64,000 nucleotides of DNA from Paraburkholderia sp. LEh10. Lineage in GTDB: Bacteria; Pseudomonadota; Gammaproteobacteria; Burkholderiales; Burkholderiaceae. Shown one piece after another: positions 59,021 through 64,000 of this stretch (positions are counted from its first letter, which is position 1; each line of letters starts with the position of its first letter). Position numbers and translations under genes: made by a program. The notes under the pieces were generated by a model. That model saw only the letters and a list, made by a program, of their open reading frames with translations, was not told the DNA's origin and made no database searches. The stretch is from NCBI RefSeq assembly GCF_017814945.1, contig NZ_JAGIPX010000006.1, positions 62,001 to 126,000 on the forward strand. The letters run 5' to 3'.

Positions 59021-59434
59021 ATGGCGAAGAAACACACGGGTAGATGTGCCTGCGGCAGCATCAAATTCGAGTTTGATACTACGCCGGACTTTATCGCAGA
59101 CTGTTATTGTCTGGATTGCCAGAAGGCTAGCGGCGGTGTGATGGCCACGTGGTTCGGCGTTCCGGCCGACGATTTCACGCTGACTAGCGGTCAGGCAAAA
59201 TCATTTCGCTATACGGCGGATTCGGGAATGACGCTCGACCGAAATTTCTGTCCGGAATGCGGATCACGACTTTTCACGAGCAACCTGGGGGCGTTCCCGG
59301 GTATGGTATTCGTGATGCTCGGCAGTCTCGACGATCCTGACTTCGTTGCACCCAAACTCGAGATATTCACCAAGCGCCGCCACAAGTGGATCAAGCATCC
59401 CAATGTGCCTCAATTTTCGGATATGCCGACCTGA
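59021..59434 (+). CDS. GFA-family zinc protein (CENP-V/GFA fold)
   Basis: A 137-residue protein with the GFA zinc motifs: GRCACGSIKFEF, CYCLDCQKASGG, and NFCPECGSRLF. The named family member (glutathione-dependent formaldehyde-activating enzyme) binds S-hydroxymethyl-glutathione adducts, but most members have no proven reaction. GAGG precedes the ATG. It is divergent from the SDR/DJ-1 pair and followed by a stem-loop. Confidence 0.9.
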   Translation: MAKKHTGRCACGSIKFEFDTTPDFIADCYCLDCQKASGGVMATWFGVPADDFTLTSGQAKSFRYTADSGMTLDRNFCPECGSRLFTSNLGAFPGMVFVMLGSLDDPDFVAPKLEIFTKRRHKWIKHPNVPQFSDMPT

Positions 59435-59460
59435 ATCACTGACAACGCCTGCCCGTCGCC

Positions 59461-59483
59461 GCTCACGCAAAGCACGCGTGAGC
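59461..59483 (+). terminator. Stem-loop after the GFA gene
   Basis: GCTCACGC and GCGTGAGC form a perfect 8-bp stem with a 7-base loop, 27 bases after the stop. No T run follows; it may still end or protect the transcript. Confidence 0.4.
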
Positions 59484-59514
59484 CTAATGCACGACGTCTT
59501 TCCTCGTCGGGTGA

Positions 59515-59781
59515 ATGCCAGTGGTGGGCCGTGGCTATCAGTTCGTCTCAAGCGAAGCGCTGGTCCTGCGGTCCTTCCTCAAGCGCCTTACGCAACGCCG
59601 CGATGTGCGCCTTGAGAATGGCTTTATCGAAGACAACTTCATACAAGTGCTCTCCGGCAAGAACCGGATCGTTTATCAGGTGCGCGACGACACCGTGTTC
59701 ATTCATCTGGTAGTCGATACACGCCGCGACCTGCAGGCTCTTCTACAATTAGATTCAAAGCCCCAGACTCCCCTCGGATAG
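59515..59781 (+). pseudogene. RelE/ParE-like toxin C-terminal fragment, chimeric
   Basis: An 88-codon frame. NFIQVLSGKNRIVYQVRDDT and FIHLVVDTRRDLQALLQL resemble the C-terminal part of RelE/ParE toxins. The N-terminal VVGRGYQFV looks instead like the end of an OmpR-type winged helix. No antitoxin gene is next to it. It is most likely a scar joining two broken genes. Confidence 0.4.
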
Positions 59782-59837
59782 ACCCGGTCCCAACTCTCAT
59801 CGGGTAGTCTGGAGCGTCCCCGTTCGTACCCGTTGAA

Positions 59838-60263
59838 TCACTGCTTGTTTTGTTTCGCCAGTTCCGCGACTAGCGCCTTCAGGCCATCGTCATAGATACC
59901 CTGAAACAGCTTCGACGCTTCCTGATCGCTGACCGTAGTAGGCGTGAACCGGCCAGACCATTCGACCCGGCACGAACGGGCACCCGTATCGACGACTTTT
60001 AGCGTCGAGAGATAGTCTTTAACAGGAAACGGCGCCCGCAGAATTGCGTAACTGTAACTGCGTGCCGCATTGTCGAATGCGATCAACCTCTCGACGATCG
60101 CCTCGCCGCTCGGATTCGCGAGATGTCGCACACGTCCACCCTCGCTTAGTTCGCTCTTCGGAATGTAGGGTAACCAGTCTGGTAGTGAGCCGAAACCACC
60201 GATCAATTGCCACACCTGGTCCGCCGACAGCGCAATGTCGATACTAGAAGATGCCTCAGCCAT
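59838..60263 (-). CDS. SRPBCC-family (polyketide cyclase/dehydrase-like) protein
   Basis: A 141-residue START-like protein: SIDIALSADQVWQLIGGFGS, LPDWLPYIPKSELSEGGRVR, and RVEWSGRFTPTTVSDQEAS. GGAGG lies 5 bases before the ATG. It lies 8 bases after the aldo/keto reductase stop on the same strand, so they form an operon. The fold binds hydrophobic ligands; the reaction is unknown. Confidence 0.87.
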   Translation of the reverse strand: MAEASSSIDIALSADQVWQLIGGFGSLPDWLPYIPKSELSEGGRVRHLANPSGEAIVERLIAFDNAARSYSYAILRAPFPVKDYLSTLKVVDTGARSCRVEWSGRFTPTTVSDQEASKLFQGIYDDGLKALVAELAKQNKQ

Positions 60264-60271
60264 GACGCCTC

Positions 60272-61288
60272 CTACTTTCGATCGATGGGCAATGGAGCAA
60301 GCGGCGACACCAGACGCTGTTCGCGCATTTCCCGCCAGAAGTCATCGGGAACGGCCACACTCAATGCGGCGACATCTTCCGCAATGCGGCTGGGATGACT
60401 GGCACCCGGAATAACGGCGGCCGTCGCCGGATGCGCAAGGCAGAATTGCAGCGCAGCCGCCTTGATCGGAATCTTGTACTTTTCCGTTAGCGCTTTGACC
60501 CGCGTGACTTTTTCGATGATCTCCGGCTTCGCCTGTTGATACTCGAAATGCGTACCGCCCGCGAGCACACCTGAACTGTATGGACCGCCAATCACGATAT
60601 CGACTTTCTTTTCCAGTGCCGCCGGCATCAGACGCTGCAAAGCAACTTCGTGATCGAGCATTGAATAGCGTCCCGCTACGAGCATGCCATTCGGCTTCGC
60701 ATCCGAGAGCGCTAACGTGAGTTCGATCGGTTCGACGCGGTTCACGCCGAGTCCCCATCCTTTAATCACACCTTGTTCCTGTAGACGCATCAAGGCCGGA
60801 AACGCCCCCTTACGAGAGATGTCGAACTGCGTGATCCACGCATCGCCGTGAAAGTCCTGCGCGATATCGTGAACCCACACGAAATCAATGTGATCCACCT
60901 GGAGCCGCTTCAAACTGTCTTCGATCGATTTCAACGTCCCGCTTTCCGAATAGTCATAAAGAATCCGGTTTTTTCGACCGAATTCGAAAAGGCCACCTTT
61001 TTCGCCGAAATCGCGGCTACCTGTCTCCAGTTCATCCAGAATGATGCGGCCGACTTTCGTGCTCAGGATGTATTCATCACGCTTGTGTCTGGACAGAGCT
61101 TCGCCGATGCGTAGCTCCGACAGCCCTGCCCCATAGAATGGCGCCGTGTCGAAGTAGCGTACGCCCTGCTTCCACGCTTCCTCGACCGTTGCCAGCGCCT
61201 CCTCCTGCGGAATGTTGCGGAACATGTTTCCCAACGGCGCTGCACCGAAGCCCAACGGACCGTTCAGCAAGCTGCTTCTGACACTCAT
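60272..61288 (-). CDS. Aldo/keto reductase
   Basis: A 338-residue AKR of the L-fucose/D-threo-aldose dehydrogenase or pyridoxal dehydrogenase kind. The tetrad is visible: Asp and Tyr in RYFDTAPFYGAG, Lys in ILSTKVGR, His in DFVWVHDIAQD. The NADPH-binding end is ALQFCLAHPATAAVIPGASH. The start at 61288 has GGAG 7 bases upstream and is preferred to 61306. It heads an operon with the SRPBCC gene. Confidence 0.92.
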   Translation of the reverse strand: MSVRSSLLNGPLGFGAAPLGNMFRNIPQEEALATVEEAWKQGVRYFDTAPFYGAGLSELRIGEALSRHKRDEYILSTKVGRIILDELETGSRDFGEKGGLFEFGRKNRILYDYSESGTLKSIEDSLKRLQVDHIDFVWVHDIAQDFHGDAWITQFDISRKGAFPALMRLQEQGVIKGWGLGVNRVEPIELTLALSDAKPNGMLVAGRYSMLDHEVALQRLMPAALEKKVDIVIGGPYSSGVLAGGTHFEYQQAKPEIIEKVTRVKALTEKYKIPIKAAALQFCLAHPATAAVIPGASHPSRIAEDVAALSVAVPDDFWREMREQRLVSPLAPLPIDRK

Positions 61289-61691
61289 CGCTAGCTCCCG
61301 GGTCATGACGACCCCAAAAATCCGGTTAATAGACTGAACCCTCGCATTTCCGGCAATGGCCTCCTCGTCAAGGAAGGTCGTCGCCGGATCTGCATGTATT
61401 CACTGCACTCATGTATTGACCATTGCCACAACCTCCAGAAACTCTTCGTGCTCTGCCTTGTCGCAAAGAGTCGGTAAGCACTGTGGCCGACTCAAGATAT
61501 GCTTGCGCAGGGACGCGAACAAGACCTACAAAAGGTTCACGTGTTATTTAAGAAATGCACGGACCTATACTTTTGTATGTGACACAACGGCTTGTATTGC
61601 GGGCAATTTGTACGGATGTTCGTCGGCGATGGGTGAGCGCGAAACCGTACGCGGGGCTAAGCCCGCGCACGCATGCGTGAATGAAAAAGCT
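61289..61691. other. Intergenic region, no recognisable gene
   Basis: About 400 bases of lower GC. It contains GGGCT-A-AGCCC and the palindrome ACGCATGCGT near 61650-61680, just after the small secreted protein gene. One plus-strand frame (61356-61877) has no family features. Confidence 0.4.
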
Positions 61692-61988
61692 TTATTGACC
61701 TGTACCTTGCCCGATGCCCGCTTTCTTCTCGGCGTCCTGGATATCCTGCGGGTAATTCGGGTCGCTCGCGCGACCGGGCTGATAGCCCGCGTCTTCGAGC
61801 TTCTTCAGTTCAGCGTTCTTTTTGGCCCGCGCTTCCTTGCGTGCCTCCTTGCGCTGCGCCTTCGTCGGTGTGGGTGAGGATGCGATCGCGCCTGTCGCAG
61901 CGTCGGTCTGCGCAAATGCTGGCCCCACCGCGCCGATCCCTAGCGAGATCGATACGACGAGCAGGTTCAGTTTTCTGACGATATGCAT
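61692..61988 (-). CDS. Small secreted DUF4148-type protein
   Basis: A 98-residue exported protein. The signal peptide MHIVRKLNLLVVSISLGIGA ends with cleavage after AFA. The mature part is rich in Lys, Arg and Ala (AQRKEARKEARAKKNAELKK) and ends SDPNYPQDIQDAEKKAG, resembling other DUF4148 proteins with a charged helix. GGAG lies 8-9 bases before the ATG at 61988. Function unknown. Confidence 0.75.
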   Translation of the reverse strand: MHIVRKLNLLVVSISLGIGAVGPAFAQTDAATGAIASSPTPTKAQRKEARKEARAKKNAELKKLEDAGYQPGRASDPNYPQDIQDAEKKAGIGQGTGQ

Positions 61989-62213
61989 GTGCTGTTCTCC
62001 GGATATGCGTCGGTTGACGCTTCGAGTGCTTCGGCGATACCACCCTTGCCGGCGACGTCGTGGTCGCAAGAAGCCACTCTCTTATCATTCTGTCGCGGCT
62101 CACTGCATCGCGGCTTTCAAGAACGATTGGTTTTGTCCGTTCTACCCGGAGATGATCGACAGTTTTTTAGAACAACTGGCTCAACCGTAGATCGCATGCG
62201 CGCCGGAATGCTA

Positions 62214-62939
62214 TTAGTAGCTGCAACGCCCGGTTTCAAATCCAACTGCAATCGGCATGTCCTCAGTATCGTTCAACAGCTTCTTCGCCGCGCGCTGCGG
62301 GCGAGCCGAAATCGCAAGTAGCTCTCGGGCCAGCTCAGTCGTCACACGCTCAAGTTCACTGCTCACAACGAATTCGGTCGCCATGCCCCAGTCATAGGCC
62401 TGCACGCCACGAATCATCCGCGAGCGCATCACGACATCCTTCAGCCGCGCGAAGCCCACTAATCTTTGAAGACGCACTGCGCATTCGTATCCAGGCACTT
62501 GCCCCATTTTTTGCGCGGTCAGCGCGTAGAGCGTCGTGTCCGTGGCAATTCTGAAATCGCATGCCAGCGAGAACTCGAAGCCCGCACCGAAGCAATACCC
62601 GCGATTTGCCGCGATCACCGGCTTGCTGCAACGTGAGGGCGCACTAAGATCCCACGTACGCTTGCAGGCGTCCTCCCGCGGCACATCTGTCGTTTCCTCA
62701 TGATCGCTGCCGCGAGAGAAATGTTCTCCAGACGCCCGCACGACAATAACCCGCACTGCTGGGTCAAGATCCAGCGTTTCGAACGCTGCACGCATTTGCG
62801 CACACTGGCTGGCTGAAATGAGGTTGAACGGTGGCCGATCGAGAATGATATCGGCGCGCGCGCCCTTCTCGGCGAATTCAACCCGGAAACCATCGAGATC
62901 GGCCGGCGCGTCTGCGGTGCGATAGACAGCCTGTGCCAT
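62214..62939 (-). pseudogene. Truncated, altered paralogue of hmfE (enoyl-CoA hydratase family)
   Basis: The 241-residue product closely follows HmfE (24420-25226): DGFRVEFAEKGARADIILDR, NRGYCFGAGFEFSLACDFRI, AAKKLLNDTEDMP. It differs in three ways. The oxyanion-hole segment GGDIKGFLE has become GSDHEETTD. The P-G-S-G-G loop has become PGYECA. It stops about 26 residues early, directly after GRCSY, where HmfE continues through a helix. It is likely inactive. No ribosome site is obvious. It may still be expressed as a non-catalytic protein. Confidence 0.7.
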
Positions 62940-63002
62940 GGGGCCTCAGTGTCAACGACATTCTTTCGTCGTATCAAATAACGATTGGGTACCTTCTTCA
63001 GA

Positions 63003-63033
63003 ATAGCGTTTCAATTTAAATGAAACGTTATTA
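63003..63033. promoter_or_regulatory. 31-bp imperfect palindrome upstream of hmfE-like and alcohol dehydrogenase genes
   Basis: The core at 63008-63028 has arms CGTTTCA and TGAAACG around ATTTAAA, and the outer AATA/TATT also pair. Only two positions in each half fail. It lies in the 323-base divergent gap, 69 bases from the hmfE-like start and 230 from the alcohol dehydrogenase start. Strong candidate operator. Confidence 0.55.
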
Positions 63034-63262
63034 ACTAAGTTGTAGAAGAGCAAGGAAGGGTTTACCCGCTGGAAAACAATGAGTTATCGCATCACATGCC
63101 CCGTGTAGAACGAACGCACAGGGCGCAGCAGACCGTTAGTTGCATGCTCTAGGCCGGACTCTGCTTAAGCGCACGCTTTCCCACTACGCACTTGCGCCGG
63201 CAGCCTCTCGTGAAGTGCGCTAAGTTGCGCCAAATATCGAGTGGCCCGCGCTTGGAGGTCCC

Positions 63263-64000
63263 ATGAAAGTGAAAGCCGCCGTGCTGAACGCTGCGGGCGC
63301 CCAACCCAAATATGCCGACAGCCAGCCTCTAACCATTGAGACCGTCGATCTGCAGGGACCTGGCGTCGGAGAAGTACTCGTGAAGATATCGGCGGCCGGT
63401 TTGTGCCATTCCGATCTTTCAGTGATCAACGGTGACCGTCCGCGGCCGCTTCCGATGGTTCTCGGGCACGAAGCGTCCGCTGTTGTCGTCGAAGTGGGAT
63501 CAGGTGTCGTCGACCTGCAAGCAGGCGATCATGTGGTCGCAGTCTTCGTACCCAGTTGCGGTCACTGCGAACCTTGTGCGGAGGGACGTCCGGCGCTCTG
63601 CGTGCCGGGTGCTACAGCGAATACTGCCGGCACGCTGCTGTCCGGTGGACGCCGTTTGCAGTATCGCGGGGAGCCCATCAATCATCACTTGGGCTGCTCG
63701 GTATTTGCGGAATACGCGACCTTGTCGCGTCGATCGCTCGTGAAGATCGACCCGGACATACCACTCGACACGGCAGCGCTGTTCGGTTGCGCTGTACTGA
63801 CGGGCATGGGCGCAGTGATCAACACAGCCGGATTCAAGGCGGGTATGTCGATTGCCGTAATTGGTCTCGGCGGTGTCGGCATGGCTGCGTTACTTGGTGC
63901 AATCTCGGCGGGCGAGCGGCAGATCGTTGCCGTCGATCTCGCGGATTCGCGCCTGCAGTTTGCGCGCTCGCTCGGTGCGACACATGTCTACAATGCCCGT
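63263..64000 (+). CDS. Zinc-dependent alcohol dehydrogenase, N-terminal part
   Basis: The gene runs off the right edge after 246 residues. The GroES-like domain has the catalytic zinc ligands Cys in AAGLCHSDLSV and the GHE motif (VLGHEASAVVVEVG). The structural zinc lobe is CGHCEPCAEGRPALC. The Rossmann fold begins AVIGLGGVGMAALLGA. GGAGG lies 5 bases before the ATG. The sequence is of the class III/medium-chain type. A palindrome lies upstream. Confidence 0.93.
   Translation, partial: MKVKAAVLNAAGAQPKYADSQPLTIETVDLQGPGVGEVLVKISAAGLCHSDLSVINGDRPRPLPMVLGHEASAVVVEVGSGVVDLQAGDHVVAVFVPSCGHCEPCAEGRPALCVPGATANTAGTLLSGGRRLQYRGEPINHHLGCSVFAEYATLSRRSLVKIDPDIPLDTAALFGCAVLTGMGAVINTAGFKAGMSIAVIGLGGVGMAALLGAISAGERQIVAVDLADSRLQFARSLGATHVYNAR

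Noticed and set aside
1..64000. rRNA, tRNA, CRISPR arrays, prophage modules, replication origin
   Set aside because: No cloverleaf-like gene, spaced repeat array, phage structural gene or origin-type repeat was seen on reading; very short RNA genes could still be missed without a covariance search.

Overview
The window is high-GC chromosomal DNA that looks like a Paraburkholderia/Caballeronia-type Burkholderiales. The signs are many LysR regulators, two small secreted DUF4148-type proteins, a pqq cluster, and a furfural/HMF (hmf) degradation cluster of the kind described in Cupriavidus and Burkholderia. Most genes lie on the minus strand. I see no rRNA, tRNA or CRISPR array.

Layout. (1) 1-6.6 kb: the start of a secreted PQQ-dependent alcohol dehydrogenase, an AhpD-like protein and an ABM-fold monooxygenase. 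These are followed by pqqABCDE, including the 24-codon pqqA, with a LuxR-type response regulator overlapping the end of pqqE. (2) 7-15.8 kb: a sugar-type ABC importer (two permeases, a double ATPase, an RbsB-like binding protein) with a Gfo/Idh/MocA dehydrogenase and an SDR. It is headed by an unusual regulator in which a winged-helix domain is fused to a cytoplasmic MalE-type binding-protein domain. (3) 16.4-19.1 kb: a tiny DUF2934 gene divergent from a full-length ligD. (4) 19.5-34.6 kb: a ten-gene minus-strand operon, hmfF-hmfG-hmfA-hmfB-hmfC-hmfD-hmfE-hmfH-transporter-fatty acid hydroxylase. It converts HMF/furfural to 2-furoate and on to 2-oxoglutarate, and is bracketed by two paralogous LysR genes. 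An aldehyde dehydrogenase that followed the second LysR is cut off after about 41 codons. (5) 34.6-45.8 kb: accessory genes and debris, including an MFS exporter, a divergent isochorismatase/muconolactone-isomerase-like pair with twin operators, a DoxX-ECF sigma-NrsF operon with a recognisable autoregulatory promoter, DUF4148, GntR, two LysR genes, an IS6 remnant and a DJ-1/ABM pair.

(6) 46-56.2 kb is the most unusual part. It is an operon for a toluene/alkene-type four-component diiron monooxygenase: DJ-1, two SnoaL-like proteins, hydroxylase alpha, gamma, effector, hydroxylase beta and Rieske ferredoxin. The beta subunit is fused in frame to a complete AraC-family regulator. No NADH reductase is present. 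A methyl-accepting chemotaxis protein lies upstream and a winged-helix/NB-ARC regulator lies downstream. The promoters of the operon and of the downstream regulator share a pair of TTGCAGGA repeats. My inference is that the enzyme carries its own transcriptional regulator as a covalent domain. (7) 56.3-64 kb: pseudogene mosaics (LysR/MFS, RelE-like), a third DJ-1, SDR, GFA, SRPBCC, aldo/keto reductase, a second DUF4148-like gene, a decayed hmfE paralogue, and the start of a zinc alcohol dehydrogenase behind a 31-bp palindrome.

Coordinates come from the sequence. Starts were chosen from Shine-Dalgarno sites and family lengths. Family names rest on motif recognition by eye, not on database searches.
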